In this document: positions 34,803 to 44,161 of the stretch, one piece after another
Numbering within the stretch: position 1 is the first letter of the stretch
Layout: each line of letters starts with the position of its first letter
NCBI GenBank assembly: GCA_016870795.1
Contig: VGAJ01000001.1
Coordinates: 1-64,000 of the forward strand
Origin: Actinomycetota bacterium
Lineage (GTDB): Bacteria > Actinomycetota > Actinomycetes > Nanopelagicales > Nanopelagicaceae
Reading direction: 5' to 3'
Length of the DNA stretch: 64,000 nucleotides
Made by a program: the position numbers and the translations under genes
The notes under the pieces: model-generated
Databases searched by the model: none
What the model saw: the letters and a program-made list of their open reading frames with translations, nothing else
What the model was told of the DNA's origin: nothing

Positions 34803-35356
34803 TCAGTAAGAGAAGCAATTACCTCATCTAGGCCATCTATACTAGGCAAGAAGGGCGCTAAAGCTGGAAGATCTTCAACGCTATTGAGTCCAATTCTTTC
34901 TAGGAAGTAGTGGGTAGTTCGATAGAGAATCGCTCCACTCTCATGCTCAATTCCGCACTCCTCCACTAAACCTCTAGTCACAAGAGTCTTCATAACAGCT
35001 TCCACATTAACCCCGCGGATTGCAGAGACTCGAGCCCTTGAAATTGGTTGGCGATATGCAATCACAGCAAGTGTTTCCAGAGCTGCCTGTGAGAGTTTTG
35101 CTTGCTGGCCATCCAAAACGAATTTTTCAACTAATGGCGCCAAGTCAGGATGGCTATAAAAACGCCACCCGCCAGAGATCTGCTTGAGAGTGAAGCCCCT
35201 GGCCTGCTCCTCATAGGAGGCTGCAAGGGCATTGAGCGATTCAAGAATCTGCTCAGTTGGCGCTTCGATTATCTGGGCAAGGACTACTTCTGAGACGGGT
35301 TCTTCGACAACCATCAAGATAGCTTCAATTGAACGTTCCAGTTCGCGATTAGACAT
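34799..35356 (-). CDS. scpB: Segregation and condensation protein B
   Basis: 185-residue winged-helix kleisin partner: 'LERSIEAILMVVEEPVSEVVLA' and 'ALETLAVIAYRQPISRARVSAIRGVN' are diagnostic. With ScpA and SMC it forms the chromosome condensation complex; smc itself is not in the window. Overlaps scpA by 8 bases and rluB by 4. Confidence 0.94.
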   Translation of the reverse strand: MSNRELERSIEAILMVVEEPVSEVVLAQIIEAPTEQILESLNALAASYEEQARGFTLKQISGGWRFYSHPDLAPLVEKFVLDGQQAKLSQAALETLAVIAYRQPISRARVSAIRGVNVEAVMKTLVTRGLVEECGIEHESGAILYRTTHYFLERIGLNSVEDLPALAPFLPSIDGLDEVIASLTE

Positions 35357-36257
35357 TTTCGCCCCCTTCTTCTACCCCGTCTTCGCCTGATTCAACTAGA
35401 GCTGGGCGATCAAACTCATCACTAACTCTAATTTCACCTTCAACGCTGCCAACCCAGGTGATCTGTAGTTCGCCTAGAGCAACCACCTGCTCAAATCTCA
35501 CTGAACCCTCTTTAAAGAGTTCAAGCAGAGCTAGAAATCTAGCAACCACAACTAAGGTATTTGCTGCATCACTTACCAAGGCCCTAAAACTCATTGTTTT
35601 ATGCCTTCTCAAAGCTGATACAACCCCGAGGGCCTCAGCGGCCACACTAACTAGCGGCAGATGGAGGTGCTCCACAGAGAGGGTTGGCGCGGTTTTGGGA
35701 GTGAGAACGCGGTTTGCGATAGCTGCAAATCTCTCTGGAGTAACGCCTATTAAAACCTCAGGTAGTAGAGCTGCGAAAACTGGATCAAGTGAGACTGAGC
35801 GGGCAAAGGTCTTTTCCTGTTCAAGAATTCGTTCGGAGAGGATCGATGCAATCTCTTTGAAGGCGCGATACTGCAAGAGGCGAGCAAAGAGCAGATCGCG
35901 AGCTTCAAGAAGTGCGAGATCTTCTTCATCATCAATCTGGCCAGATGGCAATAATCGAGCTGCTTTAAGGTCCAATAAAGTAGCGGCAACAACTACGAAT
36001 TCACTAGCATGATCTAATTTCCAGCCAGCTTCAGTTTTTTCTAATTCGCGAATATAGCTAATAAATTCATCTGTAACTGTGGCAATAGCGACATCGGTGA
36101 TATCCATTCGATGTCTTGAAATGAGCTGTAGCAATAAATCAAAAGGTCCATCGAAGTTTTCTAAGTGAACCGAGAAGCCAGCAACTCTTCCCTCACTAAT
36201 ACTTTGCGCAGGGGAGGCTAAAGTATTACTTGAGGGTTGCGCAGAAACTTCATCCAT
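35349..36257 (-). CDS. scpA: Segregation and condensation protein A (kleisin)
   Basis: 302-residue kleisin. The N-terminal SMC-neck-binding part has 'FSVHLENFDGPFDLLLQLISRHRMDITDVAI', followed by 'LDHASEFVVVAATLLDLKAARLLP' and a C-terminal winged helix ending in an acidic tail. ATG 36257 follows TAGACT (36272-36267) by nine bases; it is divergent from parA over 62 bases. Together with scpB it loads SMC. Confidence 0.93.
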   Translation of the reverse strand: MDEVSAQPSSNTLASPAQSISEGRVAGFSVHLENFDGPFDLLLQLISRHRMDITDVAIATVTDEFISYIRELEKTEAGWKLDHASEFVVVAATLLDLKAARLLPSGQIDDEEDLALLEARDLLFARLLQYRAFKEIASILSERILEQEKTFARSVSLDPVFAALLPEVLIGVTPERFAAIANRVLTPKTAPTLSVEHLHLPLVSVAAEALGVVSALRRHKTMSFRALVSDAANTLVVVARFLALLELFKEGSVRFEQVVALGELQITWVGSVEGEIRVSDEFDRPALVESGEDGVEEGGENV

Positions 36258-36266
36258 AGTCTGGCA

Positions 36267-36313
36267 AGTCTATGCGTGTCGCAGCCAATATCTCCATAAG
36301 CGGTGGTTAAAGT
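36267..36313. promoter_or_regulatory. Divergent leaderless promoters for scpA and parA
   Basis: In the 62-base gap, TAGACT (36272-36267, minus) lies nine bases from the scpA ATG and TAAAGT (36308-36313, plus) six bases from the parA ATG. Neither gene has a Shine-Dalgarno. No other element seen. Confidence 0.5.
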
Positions 36314-36319
36314 CTGGTC

Positions 36320-37237
36320 ATGGCAAAAAGTGCTTCAGAGATATCTCGCTTGAACGCTAAATCGACATTTTCAAAAGCTGATTCTGAAATTGTTACATCA
36401 TCTTCAGTATTGGGAAAGCCTGATAGGGATTTCCCTTATCCAGCGCCATTAACAGAACATGGCAATGCAAAGATAATTTCAGTTGTTAATCAAAAAGGTG
36501 GCGTTGGCAAAACCACAACAACGATTAATCTCGGCGCTGCTTTTGCAGAGCTTGGAAGACGAGTTCTATTAATTGATTTTGATCCACAGCACTCACTTTC
36601 GATTGGGCTTAATGTTTCAACCAGAGATATCGAAGGTTCTGTCTATAACCTGCTTATGGATGAATCAACGCAGGTATCTGATTTCCTTTTAAAAACCAGC
36701 GTTCCTGGCATGGATATGATCCCAGCTCATGAGGATCTATCTGGCGCCGAAGGTGGCTTGGTAAATGTAATTGCTCGCGAAAAGATTCTAAAGCGAGTTC
36801 TTTCTACTGTCACTGATTTCTACGATGTTATTCTCATTGATTGCCAGCCATCACTTGGCCTTCTAACCGTAAATGCCCTAACCGCATCGCACTGGGTTCT
36901 AGTGCCCCTGGAATGTGAGTATTTTGCGCTTAGAGGTGTGGCTCTCCTTGATGACATAATCAAGAAAGTAAAGGCCAATACCAATCCAGATATCGAGCTT
37001 CTCGGAATCTTGCCAACGATGTTTGATAGAAAGACTGTTCATAGTCGCGAGGTTTTAGAACGAATCAGTGAAGCCTTCCCAACTAAAGTATTTGATACCA
37101 CAATTGCTAGAACCGTTAGATTCCCAGAGACAACTGTTGCTGGCGAGCCCATAACTTCCTATGCCAGCTCCTCAGTTGGAGCTGCTTCTTATCGCAGACT
37201 TGCAAGAGAAATAATTGCTAACGGAGGGGTTCGATGA
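36320..37237 (+). CDS. ParA-family ATPase
   Basis: 305-residue Walker-type ATPase with the deviant Walker A 'VVNQKGGVGKTTTTINLGAA' at about residues 55-75, 'VLLIDFDPQHSLS', and 'VILIDCQPSLGLLTVNAL'. This is the orphan ParA next to scpA in actinobacteria (mycobacterial Rv1708-like), distinct from the parAB pair at the origin. It is cotranscribed with the small downstream gene (ATGA overlap) and, unusually, is on the opposite strand to scpAB and xerD. Confidence 0.92.
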   Translation: MAKSASEISRLNAKSTFSKADSEIVTSSSVLGKPDRDFPYPAPLTEHGNAKIISVVNQKGGVGKTTTTINLGAAFAELGRRVLLIDFDPQHSLSIGLNVSTRDIEGSVYNLLMDESTQVSDFLLKTSVPGMDMIPAHEDLSGAEGGLVNVIAREKILKRVLSTVTDFYDVILIDCQPSLGLLTVNALTASHWVLVPLECEYFALRGVALLDDIIKKVKANTNPDIELLGILPTMFDRKTVHSREVLERISEAFPTKVFDTTIARTVRFPETTVAGEPITSYASSSVGAASYRRLAREIIANGGVR

Positions 37238-37650
37238 CAAGACGTATTAGTTTGCCGGGAGCAGATGAGTTATTTAGAAAGACAACTCTAAGCGCTGTTC
37301 CAGATCAAAGCGTTGAAGAAGTTGAAGTTGCTCACACCAACCGGCCAACAACTGCCACCGTTGCAAAAGCAGCTCCAAAGTCAACTGGCGTTAGACAGAC
37401 TCCAAGACGTCGCGCAACTGGTTTGGATAAAGGACCATCAGGACGAGAGAAACATGATGAAAAAATTACGGTTTATCTATCTCCTGAAGAGCTCTTTGAT
37501 TTAGAGCAAGCAAGACTTCACTTGAGAGGAGATCTTGGCCTTGCAGTTGATAGAGGTCGAATCGTCCGTGAATCTCTTGCAATTGTTATTGCAGATTTAG
37601 AGGCAAAGGGCGATCAATCAATTATCGCTAGAAGACTTAGAGGCAGATAG
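37234..37650 (+). CDS. Small ParA partner, possible ribbon-helix-helix-like protein
   Basis: 138-residue protein with a disordered, basic N-terminal half (Thr/Lys/Arg-rich) and a C-terminal block 'ITVYLSPEELFDLEQARLHL' then 'VDRGRIVRESLAIVIADLEAKG' that looks like a ribbon-helix-helix DNA-binding fold (beta strand, then two helices). Overlap with parA by ATGA suggests it is the DNA-binding or adaptor partner of this orphan ParA; this role is inferred from position, not from a recognised family. Ends two bases before the convergent xerD stop. Confidence 0.75.
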   Translation: MTRRISLPGADELFRKTTLSAVPDQSVEEVEVAHTNRPTTATVAKAAPKSTGVRQTPRRRATGLDKGPSGREKHDEKITVYLSPEELFDLEQARLHLRGDLGLAVDRGRIVRESLAIVIADLEAKGDQSIIARRLRGR

Positions 37651-37652
37651 CT

Positions 37653-38561
37653 CTACTTTGATCTTGGGTGAGCGCTTGCATAGCTCTCACGCAATTTATC
37701 GATTGTTACCAAGGTATAGATCTGGGTTGTTGTTACCGAGGCATGTCCCAAAAGTTCTTGCACCACTCTTATATCTGCTCCCCCATCAAGTAGATGGGTG
37801 GCAAAAGAATGCCTAAATCCATGCGGAGAAATCGCCTCATCTAGCCCCGATCTCTTTGCGGCATCAATAACAATCTGCCAGGCGCTCTGACGCGAAAGGC
37901 GAGTTCCTCTTTTTTCATTAAGAAAGAGAGCTTCTTCCTTAAGATTCTTAGCAAAGACTGGACGGGATCTGGTTAGATACTGATCCAAAGCCAATCTGGC
38001 ATAACTTCCAACCGGAACTAAACGCTCCTTTCCCCCTTTGCCACGGACTCGAATAGTTATTGCCTCAACGCCCTCTTGGCTATTTTGAGAAATATCTGAT
38101 CGATTCAAAGCAATAATCTCGCTAACTCTTGCCCCCGTTGCATAGAGCAGCTCCAATATCGCCCTATCTCTAATTCCCGATAAGTCATCGGCGCAGCTAT
38201 TAATCAGTCTTGCAATCTGATCAATACTTAAGGCTTTAGGTAATCTCTTAGCACTCCTTGGCACAAGAATCTCTTTAGCAATACTTTCAACGCCACTTTC
38301 TTTAGCTAGAAATGCAAAGAGACTTCTCAAGGCAACAGCATTTCTAGCGATACTTGATTCGTTTAGATTTGCCTCTCTTAGAGTGTGAAGAAAGGCAGCT
38401 ACATCACTTGGATTGATACTAGTAAGTGTCTTCTGGCTTTTATTTAGATAGTTAAGAAACTTCTCTAAATCTCTTCTATAAGATGAAAGAGAATTCTTAG
38501 CCAGCCCTCGCTCTATTGCGCAGTGATTGAGGAATATTTCAATCGAAGATCTATCATCCAC
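37653..38561 (-). CDS. xerD: Tyrosine recombinase XerD
   Basis: 302-residue site-specific recombinase for chromosome dimer resolution. The N-terminal core-binding domain ('[22 protein letters not shown]') is followed by a catalytic domain with Arg in '[13 protein letters not shown]', His-x-x-Arg in '[16 protein letters not shown]', the second His in '[14 protein letters not shown]' and the Tyr nucleophile there. Location after pyrG is the normal actinobacterial one; it is a housekeeping recombinase, not a phage integrase. Overlaps pyrG by 8 bases. Confidence 0.93.
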   Translation of the reverse strand: MDDRSSIEIFLNHCAIERGLAKNSLSSYRRDLEKFLNYLNKSQKTLTSINPSDVAAFLHTLREANLNESSIARNAVALRSLFAFLAKESGVESIAKEILVPRSAKRLPKALSIDQIARLINSCADDLSGIRDRAILELLYATGARVSEIIALNRSDISQNSQEGVEAITIRVRGKGGKERLVPVGSYARLALDQYLTRSRPVFAKNLKEEALFLNEKRGTRLSRQSAWQIVIDAAKRSGLDEAISPHGFRHSFATHLLDGGADIRVVQELLGHASVTTTQIYTLVTIDKLRESYASAHPRSK

Positions 38562-40194
38562 GTTCTAGCGCGGCCTTAATTAAGCCAGCAAAGAGTGGAT
38601 GGGCTCTAGTCGGCCTTGATCTAAATTCTGGGTGAGCCTGAGTTCCAACATAAAATGGATGGACCTCTCTTGGAAGCTCAACAAATTCAACTAAATTCTC
38701 ATCTGGCGATGTTCCGCTAAAAACTAACCCTGCCCCACTTAGCTCTTTGCGATAGGAATTATTGACCTCATAGCGATGTCTATGACGCTCAGATATTTCA
38801 GGGGCTTGATAACAGCTCTCAACAATTGAGCCTTTGGCAAAAATTGCTTTATAGAGTCCAAGACGCATCGTTCCGCCCATATCAGCTTCACCATTTACGA
38901 TCTTTACCTGACTTGCCATAGTTGCAATAACTGGAGCATCAGTATCAGGATCAAATTCAGCAGAGTTAGCCCGCTTTAAACCGAGGATATTTCTAGCTAT
39001 CTCAATGACCATGCATTGCAAACCTAAACAAAGACCTAGCGCTGGAATCTTGTTTTCTCGTACATACTTAAGAGCTCCGAGCTTTCCTTCAATGCCTCTG
39101 ACTCCAAAGCCGCCCGGAACACAGATTGCATCTACCTCGCTTAAGTTTGCTTTTGCTCCAGCTTCTGTTGCGCATTCATCACTTGCAACCCATTTAATTT
39201 CAACCCTAGCGTTATTAGCAAAGCCCCCAGCTCTTAGCGCTTCAGTGACCGAGAGATAAGCATCTGGAAGATCAACGTACTTTCCAACTAGAGCAACCTT
39301 TACGCTTTTGGCGGGGTTATGCACTCGCTCAAGTAGTGAATCCCATTGCCCCCACTTAACTCCATGGGCCTTTAGATCAAGCCTTCTGACAATATAGGAA
39401 TCAAGCCCCTCGCTATGGAGCACTTTAGGGATGTCATAAATTGAGGGAGCATCAACTGCTGCAACTACGGCTTCTAGATCAACATCGCACATCAGTGAAA
39501 TCTTCTTCTTAACACCTTGCGGGATTGCTCGATCTGAGCGAAGAACAATGCCATCTGGAGATATTCCAATAGAGCGGAGAGCTTGGACTGAGTGCTGCGT
39601 GGGTTTTGTCTTTAACTCGCCTGATGGACCAATATATGGAACCAGTGAGACATGAAGATAAAAGACGTTATCTCTACCAACTTCTTGCCGGATCTGTCTT
39701 GCTGCCTCCAAAAATGGCAGAGACTCAATATCGCCAACAGTTCCACCAACTTCAGTGATGACTAGATCGATATCGGGAGCTGCCATTGCTCGAATGCGCT
39801 CTTTAATCTCATTGGTGATATGAGGAATAACTTGCACCGTTTCACCTAGATATTCGCCATGGCGCTCTCTTGCAATAACTCTTTGGTAAATCTGACCAGT
39901 TGTGACATTGGCTGACCCATGAAGATTGGTATCAAGGAATCTCTCATAATGGCCGATATCTAAATCTGTCTCTGCTCCATCATCGGTAACAAATACTTCG
40001 CCATGCTGGAAAGGATTCATTGTCCCTGGATCCACATTGATGTAGGGATCAAGCTTTTGCATTGTGACTCTAATGCCGCGGGCTACAAGCAGGCGACCTA
40101 AACTAGATGCGGTAAGGCCTTTACCAAGACTTGAGGCGACTCCGCCGGTGACAAAGAGATGTTTGGTCACATGAGGGGCGGTCATGGAGGGCAA
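38554..40194 (-). CDS. pyrG: CTP synthase
   Basis: 546-residue amidotransferase that makes CTP from UTP, ATP and glutamine. The N-terminal synthetase domain has '[17 protein letters not shown]' (P-loop) and '[23 protein letters not shown]'; the C-terminal glutaminase has the nucleophile Cys in '[14 protein letters not shown]' and His-x-Glu in '[12 protein letters not shown]'. Five bases after recN. Together with cmk it supplies cytidine nucleotides. Confidence 0.97.
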   Translation of the reverse strand: MPSMTAPHVTKHLFVTGGVASSLGKGLTASSLGRLLVARGIRVTMQKLDPYINVDPGTMNPFQHGEVFVTDDGAETDLDIGHYERFLDTNLHGSANVTTGQIYQRVIARERHGEYLGETVQVIPHITNEIKERIRAMAAPDIDLVITEVGGTVGDIESLPFLEAARQIRQEVGRDNVFYLHVSLVPYIGPSGELKTKPTQHSVQALRSIGISPDGIVLRSDRAIPQGVKKKISLMCDVDLEAVVAAVDAPSIYDIPKVLHSEGLDSYIVRRLDLKAHGVKWGQWDSLLERVHNPAKSVKVALVGKYVDLPDAYLSVTEALRAGGFANNARVEIKWVASDECATEAGAKANLSEVDAICVPGGFGVRGIEGKLGALKYVRENKIPALGLCLGLQCMVIEIARNILGLKRANSAEFDPDTDAPVIATMASQVKIVNGEADMGGTMRLGLYKAIFAKGSIVESCYQAPEISERHRHRYEVNNSYRKELSGAGLVFSGTSPDENLVEFVELPREVHPFYVGTQAHPEFRSRPTRAHPLFAGLIKAALERG

Positions 40195-40199
40195 ACTTA

Positions 40200-41951
40200 T
40201 CAGCCAACATCGCTGAAGCGTAAATTGAGCAGCTCCCGAGCGTGATCTTGGGCGTGTTCTGATTCTTCAATGCCAGAGAGCATTCGAGCTATCTCAATCT
40301 CGCGCTCTTGATCACTTAGGGATTTGATTGAGGTAGATGACAGAAGACCGTTGCTATCTTTCTCAACCAAGATGTGATTATCGGCCCAGAGCGCAACCTG
40401 AGGCAGATGGGTAACCACAATAACTTGTGAATTCATAGCAAGCTTTCTAAGCCTCTTTCCCACTTCAAGAGCTGCTCTACCGCCAACACCAGCATCAACT
40501 TCATCAAAGACATATGTGCCAAGTGGATAAGAGCCAGCTAGCACAACTTCAAGTGCCAACATCAAACGAGATAGTTCTCCACCACTTGCAGCCTTTGATA
40601 CTGGAAGCAATTCTCCGCCGCTATGAGCGGTAAAGAACATAAAGACTTCATCTAGCCCAAAGAGTGAAAAATGCTCATCGCTACTTCCATCTCTACTTTC
40701 CATTTTTACTTCAAAAAGCGCTTTAGCCATAGCAAGTTCCACTAACTCTTTAGTGACAGATGAGGAGAGCTTTTTTGCCGATTGTGCTCTAAGGGCGCTC
40801 AAAGTTTTTGCTTCATCTAGCAGCTTTGCGCGCAACCCTTCCAGCTCTCTGCCCATTTCGGCTAAGCGATCATCTCCCCCACTCAAATCCCTAATGCGAT
40901 TCTTTGCTCCCTCTGCTTTCACAACAGCTTCAGCTAGCGCCTCATTCTTATCACTTGAGTTGCCATACTTTTTGGCAAAAGAGCTCAAAGCAGCTCTACG
41001 GTCTTGAGCCAACTCCAGCGCTTGAGGATCCGCCGAGAGTGAATCTAAATACCGATCAAGATCTGAGGCTGCATCAATTAAATCAAAGAGTTTCTCTGAG
41101 ATGGCATCTGCAATTTGGTCTAATTGAGCATCTCGACCTTTGGCACCAGTTAGAGATTTCTTAGCGCTATGCAATGAATTTAAAGCTCCCGCTTCTTCAT
41201 CTGAGAGCGCTTGTTGGGCACCAAGTGAGGCAATCCTTAAATCTTCAACACTTTCTAGCTTTGAAATTTGAGCCTCCAGCTGGGATAGCTCAGAGCTTTG
41301 TGGCTTTAATTTGGCAAAATCACCTACGAGCTCTTCGAGTGATTTAATCTCGCTATCTCTATCACCTAGAGCTTTCTTTAGCTCCGCTATCTCTTTGCGC
41401 AGCACCTGATAGTTCTTCAGCGCCTCTTGATAAGCAAGGAGAGCTGTAGAAAGTTCTTGACCAGCAAATATATCTAGAATCTCTCGCTGCTTATTTGCTT
41501 TTGTTAGTACTAAATTTGTATGCTGGCCATGAATTTCGATTAGTTGATCTGCAAAAGAAATTAGAGTGCTAGCCGTTGTAGCAGAGCCTGATAGTTGAGC
41601 TTTTGATTTTCCATCTCTGCCCAGCTGTCTTGAAAGAAGGATTGCTGATTCTTCAATTTCAGGTTCATGCTCATCAATTAGCGCGCTTAACTCTTCACTA
41701 ATTTTCTCTGGCAATCTAAAACGACCACTTACCACTGCTCTATCTTGACCCTGCCTAATGTAATCAGCATCGGCCTTCTGTCCCAGGATCAGTGCCAGGG
41801 CATTTAGAAGCATTGTTTTACCAGCTCCAGTTTCACCGGTAATTACATTAAAGCCTTCTTTAAACTCAATCGTTGCGCTATCAATTAGCCCAAGTGAGCG
41901 GATATTGATTTCTTCTAAGAGTGAGCCTTTACGCTCGCCCTTTTTACTCAC
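40200..41951 (-). CDS. recN: DNA repair protein RecN
   Basis: About 583-residue SMC-like ATPase of double-strand-break repair. Walker A '[19 protein letters not shown]' near the N-terminus, long coiled coil in the middle, ABC signature '[17 protein letters not shown]' and Walker B '[16 protein letters not shown]' with the H-loop '[14 protein letters not shown]'. The track start at 41990 lies within nadK; I prefer GTG 41951, which overlaps the nadK stop by 8 bases. Confidence 0.93.
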   Translation of the reverse strand: MSKKGERKGSLLEEINIRSLGLIDSATIEFKEGFNVITGETGAGKTMLLNALALILGQKADADYIRQGQDRAVVSGRFRLPEKISEELSALIDEHEPEIEESAILLSRQLGRDGKSKAQLSGSATTASTLISFADQLIEIHGQHTNLVLTKANKQREILDIFAGQELSTALLAYQEALKNYQVLRKEIAELKKALGDRDSEIKSLEELVGDFAKLKPQSSELSQLEAQISKLESVEDLRIASLGAQQALSDEEAGALNSLHSAKKSLTGAKGRDAQLDQIADAISEKLFDLIDAASDLDRYLDSLSADPQALELAQDRRAALSSFAKKYGNSSDKNEALAEAVVKAEGAKNRIRDLSGGDDRLAEMGRELEGLRAKLLDEAKTLSALRAQSAKKLSSSVTKELVELAMAKALFEVKMESRDGSSDEHFSLFGLDEVFMFFTAHSGGELLPVSKAASGGELSRLMLALEVVLAGSYPLGTYVFDEVDAGVGGRAALEVGKRLRKLAMNSQVIVVTHLPQVALWADNHILVEKDSNGLLSSTSIKSLSDQEREIEIARMLSGIEESEHAQDHARELLNLRFSDVG

Positions 41952-42813
41952 CGCGCCAGCCATCAACCGGTAATTTAAATTTGGCAACAAGGCGATCAGT
42001 AAATGGCGCTGCGTCGATATGGGCTAGGTTTATATAGCTTTTATCCGAGGTTAGTACGACGCGATCCTTTTCTTTCAAGGCAAACTTGCGAAGACCATCT
42101 GCGGATAGAACGCCCTCATCACTTTCAACATCGATGGCAATTTCTGAATCTGCGCCAATAACCATTGGGTCTGAGAAGAGGGCGTGAGCTGCAAGTGGCA
42201 GAAGAACTAGGGCTTCAACCTCTGGCCAAACAACTGGACCGCCTGCGCTAAAGGCATAAGCAGTTGATCCTGTTGGCGTTGCACAGATAACTGCGTCGCA
42301 GCCCCATCTTGAAAGAGGTCTGTGATCAACTTGAACAAAAAGCTCAATCATTGCCTCAGTGCTTCGCTCAACTGTTACTTCATTAAGCGCCCACCCTTTA
42401 GTAACTAACTCATCGGCTCTAAATACTTGATATGCCAGCGTCATACGCTTTTCAGTCTTATATTTCTTATCTCTAATGGCCGAGATAATCTTTTCTTGAC
42501 TTGGTTTTCCAATCTCTGCAAGAAAACCAACATGTCCTAGATTGATTCCTAGCACTGGGATATTTGATCCATGTATCTGTTCTGCTCCACGCAAAATAGT
42601 TCCATCGCCGCCAAGAACTAAAACGAGTTCAATCTCGCCATATCGCTGCCTTACTTGCTCGCTTCCAACTTGAGTGACGCCAGATACTCCAGTATCTGCA
42701 CTTGAGATAAAGGCAAAGCCTTCAGAGCGAAGAGTCTTAACAATAGATCCCGCAAGCTCTTTTGCTTCAGGGCGAGTTGGATGTAGGACAAGTAGAACTT
42801 CACGCTTTATCAT
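41944..42813 (-). CDS. nadK: NAD kinase
   Basis: 289-residue ATP-NAD kinase. The 'LGGDGTILRGAE' motif near residue 68, 'GINLGHVGFLAE', 'NEVTVER' and 'CATPTGSTAYAFSAGGPVV' are the conserved catalytic and NAD-binding segments. Supplies NADP. Directly after tlyA with no gap; classic tlyA-nadK-recN order. Confidence 0.96.
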   Translation of the reverse strand: MIKREVLLVLHPTRPEAKELAGSIVKTLRSEGFAFISSADTGVSGVTQVGSEQVRQRYGEIELVLVLGGDGTILRGAEQIHGSNIPVLGINLGHVGFLAEIGKPSQEKIISAIRDKKYKTEKRMTLAYQVFRADELVTKGWALNEVTVERSTEAMIELFVQVDHRPLSRWGCDAVICATPTGSTAYAFSAGGPVVWPEVEALVLLPLAAHALFSDPMVIGADSEIAIDVESDEGVLSADGLRKFALKEKDRVVLTSDKSYINLAHIDAAPFTDRLVAKFKLPVDGWRGE

Positions 42814-43602
42814 CTACTGCGGTCCTTTCGCTATCGCCTGATCTAACTCTTTATCTGAAATCATCTCTGCTCCAGATTTAAGCCAGAGAAAATATTCAAC
42901 ATTTCCAGAAGGTCCCGGAAGGCAGCTGGCCACTACTCCAACGGTACCCAAACCTGCATCAAAGGCGCTCCTTGCAATATCGCTAACTGCAGCTTTTCTT
43001 AGCTCTGGATCTCGTACAACTCCCCCTGCTCCCAATCGCTCTCGTCCAACTTCGAATTGAGGCTTAACCATAAGAAGAAAATCTGCTTCGCTCTTGCTCA
43101 CTGAAAGCAGGGCGGGGATAACCAGGGCTAGTGAAATAAAGGAGAGATCAGCGACCACTAAATCAACGCTCTCTTTGATGATCTCGCTACTTAGAGTGCG
43201 CACATTGGTGCGATCATGTATCTCAACTCTTGCATCATTGCGAAGCTCCCAAGCAAGCTGTCCATATCCAACATCAACAGCTATGACCTTTGCTGCCCCC
43301 TTCTTAAGTAAGACATCAGTAAACCCACCAGTTGATGCTCCGGCATCAAGAGCGGTAACTCCGCTAACTCTTATCTCCTTGAAGGCCTCAAGTGCTCCAG
43401 CTAATTTATAGCCGCCTCTTGAAACATAATCATCTCTCTTGCCTGCAAGTGTTATTGAGGTCTCTGGATCGACCTGCGTAGCTGGCTTTGATGCCGGGAT
43501 TCCTCGAACTAGAACTGATCTTGCCTCAATTAAATCAACTGCATCTTCTCTAGATCTTGCAAGGCCTCGTCTAACTAACTCAGCATCTAGGCGGGTTCTC
43601 AT
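42814..43602 (-). CDS. tlyA: 16S/23S rRNA (cytidine-2'-O)-methyltransferase TlyA
   Basis: 262-residue enzyme with an N-terminal S4 RNA-binding domain ('RLDAELVRRGLARSREDAVDLI') and an FtsJ-like SAM domain ('VTALDAGASTGGFTDVLLKKGA', 'LVVADLSFISLA', 'MVKPQFEVGRE'). In mycobacteria TlyA modifies both subunits and is required for capreomycin sensitivity. It precedes nadK without a gap. Confidence 0.93.
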   Translation of the reverse strand: MRTRLDAELVRRGLARSREDAVDLIEARSVLVRGIPASKPATQVDPETSITLAGKRDDYVSRGGYKLAGALEAFKEIRVSGVTALDAGASTGGFTDVLLKKGAAKVIAVDVGYGQLAWELRNDARVEIHDRTNVRTLSSEIIKESVDLVVADLSFISLALVIPALLSVSKSEADFLLMVKPQFEVGRERLGAGGVVRDPELRKAAVSDIARSAFDAGLGTVGVVASCLPGPSGNVEYFLWLKSGAEMISDKELDQAIAKGPQ

Positions 43603-43642
43603 TTTTCTAGCTGATCTAAATAGATAAGGTAGTTAGAACTTC

Positions 43643-43813
43643 TTAAGCTTGACTCTGGCTAGAGATACCTTCAACATGAGTTAGCGCTGCTGATAAATCT
43701 TGGTTAACTTGATCAAATAGCGCGCCATGTTCGGACAAGGGAGCAAAGGCAATCTCATTAATTCTCTTCTTTATAGCTGAGATCTGCTCGAGATTTTCAA
43801 TATTTTCACTCAT
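43643..43813 (-). CDS. 56-residue acidic microprotein, unrecognised
   Basis: An ORF too short for the track: ATG at 43813 and TAA at 43645-43643, encoding 56 residues beginning 'MSENIENLEQISAIKKRINE' and ending 'HVEGISSQSQA'. Predicted mostly helical with an amphipathic heptad-like pattern. Its start overlaps the upstream gene's stop as ATGA, the same coupling used by real genes here, and it fills the tlyA-phasin-like gap where actinobacteria commonly encode a small conserved protein. Function unknown. Confidence 0.7.
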   Translation of the reverse strand: MSENIENLEQISAIKKRINEIAFAPLSEHGALFDQVNQDLSAALTHVEGISSQSQA

Positions 43814-44133
43814 TTTTTCTTACTCGCACTCTTCTTAGCAGCGCTCTTTTTTACTGGAGATTTCTTCTTTGCTGGCTTTGAAGTCCTAGGGGTTGTAACA
43901 AGCCTTGTTTTTAGTAATTCAACTTCCCTTGCGAGTCGATCTAAATCGTCTTGTTTTGCAAAACCCATCTTCTTAACACTTGTCTTTACCTCTTCTTCAA
44001 CGCGAGTTTTAATCGCCTCGCCACTTTCCTTCGCCCATTGATTCAAGGCTGCAGCTACCTCCTGCGGACTCTTCTCACCTGATGAGAGCTTGGTGAGATA
44101 GGTGCGAAGTGCTGATAAGAGATCATTTGCCAT
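43810..44133 (-). CDS. Small coiled-coil protein with Lys-rich histone-like tail
   Basis: 107-residue protein. Residues 1-80 are predicted alpha-helical with a coiled-coil segment ('FAKQDDLDRLAREVELLKTRL'), similar in layout to phasin-like or accessory helical proteins. The last 25 residues are a Lys/Ala/Ser/Pro tail ('PAKKKSPVKKSAAKKSASKK') like histone H1-type tails, suggesting binding to nucleic acid or another polyanion. No assigned family by sight. Overlaps the 56-residue gene by ATGA. Confidence 0.7.
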   Translation of the reverse strand: MANDLLSALRTYLTKLSSGEKSPQEVAAALNQWAKESGEAIKTRVEEEVKTSVKKMGFAKQDDLDRLAREVELLKTRLVTTPRTSKPAKKKSPVKKSAAKKSASKKK

Positions 44134-44161
44134 AGGAGAAAGATAGCCAATTGGCTAGCTC

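Noticed and set aside
35458-36012. 184-codon plus-strand ORF opposite scpA
   Set aside because: Antisense shadow of a conserved gene, Ser/Arg/Ala-rich composition typical of such shadows.
36320-37650. ParA pair as evidence of a replication origin or plasmid
   Set aside because: No parS, dnaA, DnaA-box cluster or rep gene seen; this is the scpA-linked orphan ParA.
37653-38561. Tyrosine recombinase as a sign of a phage or integrative element
   Set aside because: It is XerD in its normal place before pyrG; no attachment-site duplication, phage or plasmid genes nearby.
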